Below are positions 35,207-43,933 of a DNA stretch of 64,000 bases, one piece after another. Position 1 is the first letter of the stretch, and every line of letters begins with the position of its first letter. A program made the translations under genes and the position numbers. The notes under the pieces are model-generated. The model made no database searches. It saw nothing but the letters and a program-made list of their open reading frames with translations, and had not been told where the DNA came from. This DNA comes from Clostridium sp. UBA701 (lineage in GTDB: Bacteria > Bacillota > Clostridia > Clostridiales > Clostridiaceae), in contig DBMJ01000015.1 in NCBI GenBank assembly GCA_002298125.1, positions 186,001-250,000 of the forward strand. Direction: 5' to 3'.

Positions 35207-36364
35207 TTAGACTTCCTTGACTACTTTATTGATGGCTTCCACAATATAATCTACTTCATCCAAAGTGTTAAAGGATCCAAAACTAAAACGAACTGAGCCC
35301 TGTGGATAGGTATTTAAGGTTTTATGAGCTGAGGGTGCACAGTGAAGCCCTACTCTAGTCATAATTTGAAAATCTCTATCTAGTAAAAATGCTGCCTCTG
35401 CATTATCTCCATTGTAAAAGTCCAAGGAAAAAACTGCAGTTCTTCCCTCCGTGCTAGGAATTCCTGATAGACGTATACCCTTTATATTTTCTATTCCTTC
35501 TAAAAAACGTTGGGATAATTCCTGTTCAATCTTCCTTATATTCCCAAGCCCCTCTTTTTTAAGGTACTTTAATGCAGCATTTAAGCCAAAGATTCCAGGA
35601 ATATTAAGGGTGCCGCTTTCATACTTGTCTGGCAGTGTTTCTGGCTGAATTTCTTCAGAAGAAAAACTTCCTGTACCACCTTCCTTTAAAGGTCTTACTT
35701 TTTTTGCCATTTCCTCGGTGATTAGAAACCCACCTACTCCTTGAGGCCCCAATAGTCCCTTATGCCCAGTAAAGGCTAAGGCACTTAGATTAAGCTCTTT
35801 AAAATCAATATCCATTACACCAGCGGTTTGGGCAGTGTCTAGCACAAAGGGAATATGTCTTTTGTGTAAAAGTTCTCCAATAGGTTTTACAGGCATTATA
35901 GTCCCACACACATTTGAAGCATGCAGCATCACCATTAAAGCTGTGTTTGACTTTATTCTTTTTTCCACATCTTCTGTTTTCAATATGCCTTGAGAAGAGC
36001 ATGGTACACTTATAATTTCAATATTTTTTTCCTCTTTTAATCTATGAAGAGGCCTCATAACTGCATTATGCTCCATGGAAGATACTAAAACACTGTCTCC
36101 CGTCTTTACATAGCCCTTAATTAGGGTATTTAAGCTTTCTGTTATGTTAGAAGTAAACACTGCATGCATAGGGTCCTCAAAGTTAAAAAGCTCACAGAGA
36201 AGCTCTCTAGTTTCGTATACTACTCTACCTGCTTCATATGAACTTTCATAAGTCCCTCTTCCTACATTGCTTCCCACTCCTTCTATATATTTTATCATAG
36301 CTTCTGCAACCGACTTTGGCTTTGGAAAGGAAGTTGCACCATTATCAGCATATATTCTTGTCAT
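35207..36364 (-). CDS. Cysteine desulfurase-like class V aminotransferase
   Basis: 385 residues from ATG 36364; a GTG three codons upstream lies in the AGGGGTGG ribosome binding site. It is a PLP enzyme of the NifS/SufS fold: YADNGATSFPKP at the start, the PLP histidine region SSMEHNAVMRPL, DTAQTAGVMDID, the Schiff-base lysine in AFTGHKGLLGPQG, and GTGSFSSEEIQPE. This variant matches the uncharacterised clostridial subgroup distinct from IscS. An active-site cysteine region GLHCAPSAHKTL is present. No scaffold or Fe-S assembly gene adjoins. Confidence 0.88.
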   Translation of the reverse strand: MTRIYADNGATSFPKPKSVAEAMIKYIEGVGSNVGRGTYESSYEAGRVVYETRELLCELFNFEDPMHAVFTSNITESLNTLIKGYVKTGDSVLVSSMEHNAVMRPLHRLKEEKNIEIISVPCSSQGILKTEDVEKRIKSNTALMVMLHASNVCGTIMPVKPIGELLHKRHIPFVLDTAQTAGVMDIDFKELNLSALAFTGHKGLLGPQGVGGFLITEEMAKKVRPLKEGGTGSFSSEEIQPETLPDKYESGTLNIPGIFGLNAALKYLKKEGLGNIRKIEQELSQRFLEGIENIKGIRLSGIPSTEGRTAVFSLDFYNGDNAEAAFLLDRDFQIMTRVGLHCAPSAHKTLNTYPQGSVRFSFGSFNTLDEVDYIVEAINKVVKEV

Positions 36365-36381
36365 GTAATCCACCCCTTCTC

Positions 36382-36407
36382 AAAAAAAATGCGTGGCTAC
36401 GCCACGC
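36382..36407 (-). terminator. Terminator after the Bax-inhibitor-1 gene
   Basis: GCGTGGC/GCCACGC with a three-base loop, followed on the minus strand by a run of eight Ts. Confidence 0.9.
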
Positions 36408-36430
36408 CTTTACTAAACTGTTAAAATACT

Positions 36431-37102
36431 TTAATTGTCCTTAAATAACCTCAATACATATAAGAAGAGGTTAATAAAGTCCAAATATAACTGTAAGGCC
36501 ATAATTATAACAAATCTTGAAACCTCTACTTCCCCATGAGAATAGGCTTCCATATGAAACCTCTTTATCTTTTGCATGTCATAAGCTGTAAGCCCACAAA
36601 ATGCGATTATTCCTATGATGGAAATCATAAAGTTTAGACCTGATAGATGCAAAAACAGCTGCATTATAGTAGCCAAGATTAATCCTATTACAAGCATCAT
36701 GGCAAACTGTCCAAGAGCTGTAAGGTCTTTTTTAGTATTCATACCTATCATGGCACTACTAAGAAACATTAGTGCTGTTAACAAAAATACCACAGAGATG
36801 GTATTTATACTATAAGCCATAAAAATGATGCTTAGTGTAAAGCCATTTAGTGCAGCGTATAAGAAGAACCATCCCCTTGCTGCAGAAGGAGATAATTTAT
36901 TGATTCTGGCAGATAGATATAGAACTATAGCTATCTCTGCTACAGCGGCAATAAGAATCAGCCCATAACTAGTATACCCTATAAGATAGGAGCTGCCATA
37001 TGCTGCTAAAAAGGTAATAAATAATCCTACAGCCATGTTTAACAGAGTTTTGTTAATAAAATTTATTTGGCTTTGAGCAAAGCTTCTTTCCATATAACTC
37101 AC
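36431..37102 (-). CDS. Bax inhibitor-1 / YccA family membrane protein
   Basis: A 223-residue protein with seven membrane helices expected. Bacterial BI-1 proteins act as pH-sensitive calcium leak channels or membrane-protease modulators. The family signature near helices 4 to 7 is visible: SPSAARGWFFLYAALNGFTLS, MFLSSAMIGMNTKKDLT and ITAYDMQKIK-like LTAYDMQKIKR, then LYLDFINLFLYVLRLF at the C-terminus. The ATG follows AAGAGGTGAG. It is monocistronic. Confidence 0.93.
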   Translation of the reverse strand: MSYMERSFAQSQINFINKTLLNMAVGLFITFLAAYGSSYLIGYTSYGLILIAAVAEIAIVLYLSARINKLSPSAARGWFFLYAALNGFTLSIIFMAYSINTISVVFLLTALMFLSSAMIGMNTKKDLTALGQFAMMLVIGLILATIMQLFLHLSGLNFMISIIGIIAFCGLTAYDMQKIKRFHMEAYSHGEVEVSRFVIIMALQLYLDFINLFLYVLRLFKDN

Positions 37103-37175
37103 CTCTTGCTCTTTATAATATATTTATTATAGCAGAATCACAGAAAATACTCTATATGTGAAAGAAATAATATGC

Positions 37176-37946
37176 TTATTCCACGGTGCATTGAAATTCT
37201 GGCCTTACTTGATAGTTAAACGCACTGTATGGAATTTTAAATTTAGAAAATCCCGCAGCATAAGGTGCCAGCTCATAAAGCTGATAATAAACTACAATCC
37301 CATCTGGAAGAAGGTAAAAGGGTTGATCCTCCTTAAGGGTAGTAATACTGCCATAGGCCTCAGGAAAGAAATTTTCACTATTTTCACTAATCTGCTTTTT
37401 AATTTCCTTTATTATTATACTTGAATAATCAGTTCCTGGTTTAAATATATCCTTATAGGTTAATGTTTTACCACTGTTTAAATCAATGTTGGCGCTCTTT
37501 TGTAATGTTATGCCGTGAGCACCACCAGTATATTGATAGTATTGCTGAGTTATGCTAATGATTTCATTATTTAAAAAGCTAGTGGAAAAGTTTGTTACTG
37601 CTTCATAGGGTCTAAAGGGTATACCTTTCTTTTTAGACTCTTCATAATCTGACTTTCCTTCCCTTTCTACCTCCCTTAAAAAGGCGTCTGCATCAGTTTT
37701 AAAGTTATCATTCACCTTTTCTTCTAAATTCTTATTTTTAGAGCCTGTTATTATAGGAATACTTTGGGTGGAACTGAAAAATTCTTTTTTATCCTCTTTT
37801 ATTAATGGCTTTACCACTATATTACTTTTACATTTTGTATCTTGAATTATAGCTATTTGTTGGCCCTCTGCTTTTACAAAGGCAGCACTACTTTGAATGG
37901 ACAATAGAATTATTATAAGTGGTACAGCATATTTTTTTCTATTCAT
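37176..37946 (-). CDS. Secreted DUF4163/DUF3298 domain protein
   Basis: 256 residues from ATG 37946, behind AAAGGAGGG; the upstream start overlaps that site. An N-terminal signal peptide (MNRKKYAVPLIIILLSIQSS) is followed by a DUF4163 region (about 55-150) and a DUF3298 domain (about 160-250) with the conserved YYQYTGGAHGI and LLPDGIVVYYQLYELAPYAAG. The same pair occurs in the extracellular part of RsiV and in PdaC, where it binds lysozyme or accompanies a deacetylase. Here it stands alone, so the function is open; envelope defence is an inference. Confidence 0.85.
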   Translation of the reverse strand: MNRKKYAVPLIIILLSIQSSAAFVKAEGQQIAIIQDTKCKSNIVVKPLIKEDKKEFFSSTQSIPIITGSKNKNLEEKVNDNFKTDADAFLREVEREGKSDYEESKKKGIPFRPYEAVTNFSTSFLNNEIISITQQYYQYTGGAHGITLQKSANIDLNSGKTLTYKDIFKPGTDYSSIIIKEIKKQISENSENFFPEAYGSITTLKEDQPFYLLPDGIVVYYQLYELAPYAAGFSKFKIPYSAFNYQVRPEFQCTVE

Positions 37947-38015
37947 TTTATCCCTCCTTTTCATTTGTGGAAATAATATTATTATATTATTTGCTTGTCA
38001 GTGATAAAAATTCGT

Positions 38016-38047
38016 AAAAAATAAAACTGCCGGGAAATTCCGGCAGC
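38016..38047 (-). terminator. Terminator of the MacAB-like operon
   Basis: CTGCCGG/CCGGCAG hairpin followed on the minus strand by TTTTATTTTTTACG. Confidence 0.88.
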
Positions 38048-38054
38048 TAGTTTC

Positions 38055-39266
38055 TTATTCATATCTTAATGCATCAATAGGATTCAATTTTGCAGCTTTT
38101 TTAGCAGGATAGATTCCAAAGAAAATACCAACTGCAGAAGAAAATAAAATAGCCACAGCTATAGCTGTTAGAGATAGACTTGGAGTAATACCAGCAAACT
38201 GTCCAATGGCAAAGGCAGCAATAATTCCTAAAATCATTCCTAAAGTTCCACCTATAAGTGAAATAATCACAGATTCAGTAAGAAATTGCACAAGGATATG
38301 ATTTGTAGTAGCTCCAATGGATTTTCTTATCCCAATTTCTCTTGTTCTCTCAGTAACAGAAACCAGCATGATATTCATAACTCCTATTCCTCCTACTATA
38401 AGAGATATAGCAGCCACAGCTCCAATAAAAGCAGTAAAGATACCAACTACTTTATTTATCTGTTCTAATTGAGCCAAGGCATTTTCAGCCTTATATATTT
38501 CCTTTCCGCGGTTATTATGACGGCTCTCAAGGATGTTAACAGCGGCCCAACCAGAGGATTCACTGTTCATCCTTGAAGTACTCATGATGCTTAAATTGTC
38601 TAAGCCAGAATCCCTATCATATATTTGCCTTAAAAAATTTAGGGAGGTATAGTATATACCAGGCATATTTTCTATATCCATATTTCCAAATACCCCTGAC
38701 ATACTCTTGGATACTCCTACTATACTAGCCTTTTTCATATTAGTTCTACTGCCTATCTTTATCTCTTTTCCCACTACATCAGTATATCCATATAAATAAC
38801 GAGCAGTATACTCATCTATTACTACCACTGGCTTTCCCTCAAGTACTTCCTTCTCATTAAGATATCTTCCAAATAGCAGTTCCACATTCTGAATATATAA
38901 TAAGTCTGAATTTCCAGCTATAAGGTAGCTCATTTTGCTCTTTTTATCAGTCTGTGACATCCCATACTTTTGAAGTATAGGAGAAACGTATTTTATACTT
39001 TCTACCTTTTCTTTTATTTGTTTTACATCCTCCAAGGTGATATAGTCACTACTCACAGCCTTTGAAGCATTTACCCTAATATTTACCGTAGCAGCCCCTA
39101 TTTTTTCAAATTCACCTGTAATGGCATTTTGTCCTCCCTGCCCCAATGACACAATTGCTATAACTGAGCTGATGCCTATGATTATACCAAGCATGGTAAG
39201 GAAGGAACGCATTTTATTAGATACTATGCTTTCCATGGCCATTTTAAAGTTTTCAAATAAATTCAT
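38055..39266 (-). CDS. MacB-type ABC transporter permease (FtsX family)
   Basis: 403 residues: a first membrane helix (about 20-42), a large extracellular MacB_PCD domain (about 45-270), then three helices in an FtsX domain with VGGIGVMNIMLVSVTERTREIGIRKS, the coupling-helix signature, and a C-terminal PAKKAAKLNPIDALRYE. Such mechanotransmission permeases move peptides, toxins or lipoproteins with a membrane-fusion partner. The ATPase and adaptor lie directly upstream, so the three genes form one exporter. Confidence 0.93.
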   Translation of the reverse strand: MNLFENFKMAMESIVSNKMRSFLTMLGIIIGISSVIAIVSLGQGGQNAITGEFEKIGAATVNIRVNASKAVSSDYITLEDVKQIKEKVESIKYVSPILQKYGMSQTDKKSKMSYLIAGNSDLLYIQNVELLFGRYLNEKEVLEGKPVVVIDEYTARYLYGYTDVVGKEIKIGSRTNMKKASIVGVSKSMSGVFGNMDIENMPGIYYTSLNFLRQIYDRDSGLDNLSIMSTSRMNSESSGWAAVNILESRHNNRGKEIYKAENALAQLEQINKVVGIFTAFIGAVAAISLIVGGIGVMNIMLVSVTERTREIGIRKSIGATTNHILVQFLTESVIISLIGGTLGMILGIIAAFAIGQFAGITPSLSLTAIAVAILFSSAVGIFFGIYPAKKAAKLNPIDALRYE

Positions 39267-39277
39267 ATTATTCCTCC

Positions 39278-39979
39278 CTACAGTGATCTTTCTTTTACGC
39301 CATCATGAACTTCTTCATCAGAGACAATTATTCCATCCTTGAATTTAACTATTCTTTTAGCATGTTGAGCTATATCATATTCATGAGTCACCATTATTAT
39401 GGTGGCCCCCTCTTGATTTAACTGCTGAAAGATATTCATGATTTCATAGGAGGACTTGCTATCTAAATTTCCTGTAGGCTCATCTGCCATTATTACTGCT
39501 GGATTATTTACTAGGGATCTGGCTATAGCCACCCTTTGCTTCTGACCACCAGATATTTCATTTGGCCTATGCTTCACTCTATCTAGTAAATCTACCTTTT
39601 CAAGAGCCCACATGGCTTTTTCTGTTCTCTCCTTCAAAGAGGAACCAGCGTATACCATGGGTAGTGCAACATTTTCTAGTACACTCATTCTTGGAAGCAA
39701 GTTAAAGGCTTGAAATACAAAGCCAATCTCTTTATTTCTCACCTTTGCCAGCTCATTATCTGTAAGGTGTGAAACATCCTGATTATTTAAAAAATATGTT
39801 CCACTATCCATTCTATCAAGGCAACCAAGTATATTCATAAAGGTTGACTTGCCTGATCCAGAAGGACCCATAATGGCAGTAAATTCTCCTTTTTTGATGC
39901 TAAGGCTCACAGCTTTTAATGCAGTGAAATCAATAGAACCAGTTATATATCGTTTTACTACATCCTTTACCTCAATCAT
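39278..39979 (-). CDS. ABC transporter ATP-binding protein (MacB/LolD type)
   Basis: A 233-residue ATPase with Walker A GPSGSGKST, Q loop FVFQAFNLLPRMSV, signature ISGGQKQRVAIARSL, Walker B VIMADEPTGNLD and the switch histidine in MVTHEYD. It energises the FtsX-type permease encoded 11 bp downstream. Its start overlaps the adaptor stop by four bases, so translation is coupled. Confidence 0.96.
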   Translation of the reverse strand: MIEVKDVVKRYITGSIDFTALKAVSLSIKKGEFTAIMGPSGSGKSTFMNILGCLDRMDSGTYFLNNQDVSHLTDNELAKVRNKEIGFVFQAFNLLPRMSVLENVALPMVYAGSSLKERTEKAMWALEKVDLLDRVKHRPNEISGGQKQRVAIARSLVNNPAVIMADEPTGNLDSKSSYEIMNIFQQLNQEGATIIMVTHEYDIAQHAKRIVKFKDGIIVSDEEVHDGVKERSL

Positions 39980-41160
39980 TTTTTAACCTCCGTACTCTCC
40001 TTTACGTAGGTGCCATCTTTTACTGCTGCTCCAGGATTTAATACAATCCTTTCACCCTGATTTATTCCTTTAAGCACCTCAGCTTCCATATCTGATTGAA
40101 GGCCTAACTGTACTTGCTTTTCTTTAGCCCTATTATTTTCCAAAGTATATACATAGCTTCGCCCTTTTTTATCTACAGTAATGCACTCTGCAGGAACCTT
40201 AATTACATTCTCCGCACTTCCAAACAATATATCCACATCTGCATCAAAATCTACCTTTAAACTTCCAATATTTAAAACGTCGATATCTACAGCTAAGAAG
40301 GTATCTGCTCCACCCGTTGCACCCATGGCCTTTTGCGCTGCAGGATAAAGAAAGCTTACTTTACCCTTGTAGGACTCACCCCCACTTTTTATGATTGCCT
40401 CCTGGCCTACCTCTACTTTTTGCGAATCATACTTACTTACATGCACCTCCAGCTTTAAATTGCTTAAGTCCTGAAGTACTATTATAGGCTGATTACCCAT
40501 GGTTATGTCACCCTCACTGAGGTTAACAGCAGTGATAGTTCCATCAAAATCTGCTGTGATTTTATCATTGCCTTGTGCCGCCCTCTCTTTTGCCTGCTCT
40601 ACGGCTAAACTTGCTAAAGCTACTGAATTATCAGCTTGTTTTAGCTTCTCGTCAGACACAGGAGTGATTTTATTCCTCTGATCCTTTAGATTTTGAAGCT
40701 GTTCTTGCAGTTTTAAAGCAGCATCACCACTTAAGCCTGGTAGCTTTGATTGAAGCAAAGCTATCTGTTCATCCAACTGTTTCATGGTAGAAAGTATAAC
40801 ATTATTTTGATTGTTAAGATCTTTACGAGCAAGAACCGCATTATCATATTGAATCTCGGCTTGCTTTATAGTACTTGTCATATCCGCAGCTTCAAAGGCG
40901 AGAAGAATTTGACCTTTCCTTACCTTATCTCCTACCTTCACATTAATTGTTTTAATCTTGCCTTGAGTGCCATAGTAATTCTTTAAGTGCTTTGATTTTA
41001 TTGTTCCTGTAGTAGAAAGATAAGCCTTTATATCACCCTTTTCAACCTGAGCTAGTTTAACTGCTGTATATTTGTTCTTATTAGCGGTAAAGCTTCTTAT
41101 TCCCATTGCTGTACCAACAATAGCTAAAATAGATATTGCTACAATTATTTTCTTATTCAT
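39976..41160 (-). CDS. Membrane-fusion (HlyD/MacA-like) adaptor of the ABC exporter
   Basis: 394 residues: an N-terminal membrane helix (about 3-23), a biotinyl-lipoyl half (TTGTIKSKHLKNYYGTQG; VGDKVRKGQILLAFEA), an alpha-helical hairpin (about 95-195, strongly coiled-coil), the second lipoyl half (ADFDGTITAVNLSEGDI) and a beta-barrel. In Gram-positives such adaptors work in the cell wall zone with MacB-like pumps. It is the first gene of the three-gene operon, with a plausible promoter. Confidence 0.92.
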   Translation of the reverse strand: MNKKIIVAISILAIVGTAMGIRSFTANKNKYTAVKLAQVEKGDIKAYLSTTGTIKSKHLKNYYGTQGKIKTINVKVGDKVRKGQILLAFEAADMTSTIKQAEIQYDNAVLARKDLNNQNNVILSTMKQLDEQIALLQSKLPGLSGDAALKLQEQLQNLKDQRNKITPVSDEKLKQADNSVALASLAVEQAKERAAQGNDKITADFDGTITAVNLSEGDITMGNQPIIVLQDLSNLKLEVHVSKYDSQKVEVGQEAIIKSGGESYKGKVSFLYPAAQKAMGATGGADTFLAVDIDVLNIGSLKVDFDADVDILFGSAENVIKVPAECITVDKKGRSYVYTLENNRAKEKQVQLGLQSDMEAEVLKGINQGERIVLNPGAAVKDGTYVKESTEVKK

Positions 41161-41213
41161 ATTTACAACACCACCATGTCTTATTAATTTAATTGTTAAT
41201 TATGCCTATTTTT

Positions 41214-41241
41214 ATTATAGTTTAATTTCTAGTAAAAACAA
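41214..41241 (-). promoter_or_regulatory. Probable promoter of the MacAB-like operon
   Basis: TTGTTT (41241-41236) and TATAAT (41219-41214) on the minus strand, 16 bp apart. Confidence 0.45.
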
Positions 41242-41336
41242 TCATATAATCATTATTAAAACATAATTATTCACACTTTTTTAAAAATTTACTGCTATAA
41301 TTGTATTAGAAATAATCCTTAGCTAATTTGAACCAC

Positions 41337-41365
41337 TTGAAACCATATTATACATTTACTATAAT
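41337..41365 (+). promoter_or_regulatory. Promoter of the DUF2156 gene
   Basis: TTGAAA at 41337-41342 and TATAAT at 41360-41365, spaced by 17 bp. Confidence 0.72.
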
Positions 41366-41415
41366 TATCTGTATGTAGTATTATTTAATAATCGTTTTCC
41401 ACTAGGAGGGATACC

Positions 41416-42309
41416 ATGGACAATTTTAAGCCTCTTACTTTAGAGGACAAAGAGCTTTTTGATAGTTATATTAAACCTTATGAATTTCTAACCTGTGAAT
41501 ACTCATTTACAGGATTATATATTTGGAGAAAAGGTTGTGAAATTGAATATACTGTACATAAGGGTGCTCTAATTATAAGAAAGATGGATTTTGACGGTAC
41601 TAGGCATTTTCTTCAACCACTAGGCTGTAGTGAAAATAACCTCAAGGATATTGTTGATGATATTATTGCCTATGCTAAGGCAAATAACTATGAATATATA
41701 TTCAAAGATTTGGAGGAGCCATTTATAGAAAAGCTTATAAATATTTATGGAGATAGTTTGATTATTGAAGAGGACAGAGATAACTTCGATTATATATATG
41801 ATTCTAAAGCTCTTATTTCTCTTTCTGGTAAAAAGCTTCACAGCAAAAAAAATCACTATAACTACTTCGTAAAAGCCTTTAATTATCGTACTGAGCCCTT
41901 ATCTAGCAAAAATAGCTTAGAGTGTATTAGGGCAGCAAAAGAATGGTGCAGTAAAAATGAGTGCAAGGGATATTTGCTCTATGAACTAAAGGCTATACAG
42001 GATTTATTAGTTCATATGGATAAATTAGATTTTCAAGGTATGGTAGTTTATGTGAATGAAAAAGTATGTGCTTTCACCTTAGGTGAAAGGGTTAATGAAA
42101 AAATGGCTATTATTCATATAGAAAAAGCGGATGGAGATATAAGAGGCCTATATGCCTATGTAAATAAAGCCTTTGTAGAGCAGTATTATAGCGATATCCC
42201 CTATATCAATCGTGAACAGGACTTGGGACTAGAAGGGCTTAGAAAGGCTAAGGAATCCTATCAGCCCATAAAGCTTGAAAAAAAATATCAGGTAAGATAT
42301 ACTGCCTAA
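41416..42309 (+). CDS. DUF2156 (lysyltransferase-like GNAT fold) protein
   Basis: 297 residues of the DUF2156 family, which shares the tandem GNAT-like fold of the soluble domain of MprF/phosphatidylglycerol lysyltransferase. Recognisable parts are the N-terminal LTLEDKELFDSYI...SFTGLYIWR, the SGKKLHSKKNHYNYF block, and INREQDLGLEGLRKAKESYQPIKLEKKY at the C-terminus. It lacks any membrane domain, so it is not MprF. An aminoacyl-transfer activity is possible but unproven. The ATG follows AGGAGGGA. It is monocistronic. Confidence 0.9.
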   Translation: MDNFKPLTLEDKELFDSYIKPYEFLTCEYSFTGLYIWRKGCEIEYTVHKGALIIRKMDFDGTRHFLQPLGCSENNLKDIVDDIIAYAKANNYEYIFKDLEEPFIEKLINIYGDSLIIEEDRDNFDYIYDSKALISLSGKKLHSKKNHYNYFVKAFNYRTEPLSSKNSLECIRAAKEWCSKNECKGYLLYELKAIQDLLVHMDKLDFQGMVVYVNEKVCAFTLGERVNEKMAIIHIEKADGDIRGLYAYVNKAFVEQYYSDIPYINREQDLGLEGLRKAKESYQPIKLEKKYQVRYTA

Positions 42310-42330
42310 AATTGGTTATAAAAACTAATA

Positions 42331-42376
42331 TAATACCCAAAAGCTACACTGTGTTGGTGTAGCTTTTGGGTATATG
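42331..42376 (+). terminator. Terminator after the DUF2156 gene
   Basis: A perfect 17-bp stem, ATACCCAAAAGCTACAC/GTGTAGCTTTTGGGTAT, lies between convergent DUF2156 and trmB; the T run after it is short. Confidence 0.82.
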
Positions 42377-42398
42377 TTATTTATGTTATTTATGCTAT

Positions 42399-43070
42399 TT
42401 AATCACACTTTTTAGTATCCTCATTTAAAGGTATAAGTAATCTTGCTCTTATAAAATGAGTGTTCATGCCAAGGGAAGTGAACTTTTCTTCATATTCTGT
42501 CATTATATTTTCCCTAAATTCTGAATGGTGTAAATCATAGGTGGAAAATTCTATAGTAAATCCACATTCCTTAAAATACTCAAAGGACTCTTCAAACAAG
42601 CCTACGTCATCGGTCTTAAACCAAATCTCTCCATTTTGTTTGAGGAAATGTCTATAATTATTCAAAAACCTGCTGTGGGTAAGCCTGCGTTTTTTATGTC
42701 TTTCCTTTGGCCAGGGATTACAAAAATTGATATATATCTTATCCACTTCATCTTTTGCAAAAACCTGATCAATGTTTTCTATCTTCATAGGAATTAATCT
42801 CACATTATGAACCTCTGCCTTCACTACCTTACGCAGAGCGTATACCAGCACCTCGTTTTTTAGGTCTACTCCTATATAGTTAATATTGGGATTTTCAAGG
42901 GCCTTTTGTGATATAAACCCCCCTCTTCCACAGCCTAATTCTAAGTGTATTGGATTATGGTTTGCAAATTCTTCTCTCCAATGACCCTGTAGCTTTTCTA
43001 GATTATCTGTTATGGCTAAAGGGCTCTTTTCCATTTCAGGAAAGGCCCAATGCTTTTTCCTAAGTCTCAT
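42399..43070 (-). CDS. trmB: tRNA (guanine-N7-)-methyltransferase
   Basis: A 223-residue class I SAM methyltransferase that makes m7G46 in the tRNA variable loop. Motif I is LELGCGRGGF, followed by NYIGVDLKNEVL, the catalytic-region NFCNPWPKERHKKRRL, and KTDDVGLFEES. Length and motifs match bacterial TrmB throughout. The ATG follows TTGGAGGA. It is downstream of the M50 protease by about 70 bp but probably separate. Confidence 0.96.
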   Translation of the reverse strand: MRLRKKHWAFPEMEKSPLAITDNLEKLQGHWREEFANHNPIHLELGCGRGGFISQKALENPNINYIGVDLKNEVLVYALRKVVKAEVHNVRLIPMKIENIDQVFAKDEVDKIYINFCNPWPKERHKKRRLTHSRFLNNYRHFLKQNGEIWFKTDDVGLFEESFEYFKECGFTIEFSTYDLHHSEFRENIMTEYEEKFTSLGMNTHFIRARLLIPLNEDTKKCD

Positions 43071-43143
43071 GTCTTTCCTCCAAAATTATAAAGCAATTTA
43101 TAGATTATTTATTTATAATCAGCATTCTTACCATAGATTATGC

Positions 43144-43821
43144 CTATATACCCATAATAATTCTTAAAAGCGAAAATATTAAAGCAGAAGGGTAGCCTAC
43201 TATAAAGCCTAGTATAGATGTTCCTCCAAAGATTGGGGCTGCAAGAATGATAAAAATAAGTAAGCTATAGGTGTAAATTGCTGTGGGCAACTTATAAAAA
43301 ACTTTTGGAAACAGGTCCCTCAGCACATGAAATCCGTCAAAACTAGGAATAGGTATAAGATTTAGTACAAACAATGTTACATTTAAACTTATTATGTTTA
43401 GTACTATTCTAAATAAAATATAAGCTAAATTGTTTGTCATTATTAGAAATAATACATCAGAAGATCCTGTAATAAGCGGAATAACCCTAACTATTACAGC
43501 TACTAATAATGAAGCCGCCAAAGCCACTAATAGATTTGCTATAGGTCCTGCAAGGGATACCTTAAGATCATCCTTATAGTAATGCTTATAGGCTGTGGGA
43601 TTGGTTTGAACAGGTTTTGCCCAGCCAAACCCAGTAAATAAAATTAAAAGTGCCCCTATAGGATCTATATGAGAAATAGGGTTTAAGGTAAGTCTGCCTT
43701 GAAAACGAGGAGTTTTATCACCCAATCTATCCGCCATAAAGGCATGGGCATATTCATGAAAGGTAAAGGCTACAAGTATGGCTGGGATAAGAAGTATTAT
43801 ATCTAATATATTTGATTGCAT
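43144..43821 (-). CDS. Site-2-protease-family zinc metallopeptidase (M50)
   Basis: 225 residues from ATG 43821, behind AAGGACGGTG; the open frame extends upstream but with no start site. Zinc ligands are H22 and H26 with E23 catalytic (FHEYAHAF), and the third ligand lies in LIPIPSFDGFHVL, with the aspartate in place. Six membrane helices and the conserved LSLAGPIANLLVAL-type segment mark the YwhC-like group of short S2P homologues lacking a PDZ domain. The substrate is unknown. Confidence 0.9.
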   Translation of the reverse strand: MQSNILDIILLIPAILVAFTFHEYAHAFMADRLGDKTPRFQGRLTLNPISHIDPIGALLILFTGFGWAKPVQTNPTAYKHYYKDDLKVSLAGPIANLLVALAASLLVAVIVRVIPLITGSSDVLFLIMTNNLAYILFRIVLNIISLNVTLFVLNLIPIPSFDGFHVLRDLFPKVFYKLPTAIYTYSLLIFIILAAPIFGGTSILGFIVGYPSALIFSLLRIIMGI

Positions 43822-43902
43822 AACAACACCGTCCTTACAACTAATAGCAACATTATACCATTTGTCTCTATACTTGAAAACCATAATATTTTTCACAAAA
43901 CT

Positions 43903-43930
43903 AAAAAAGAGTGGGTTTCCCCACTCTTAA
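43903..43930 (-). terminator. Terminator after the 5'-nucleotidase gene
   Basis: Hairpin AAGAGTGGG/CCCACTCTT followed on the minus strand by CTTTTTTAG. Confidence 0.82.
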
Positions 43931-43933
43931 AAA

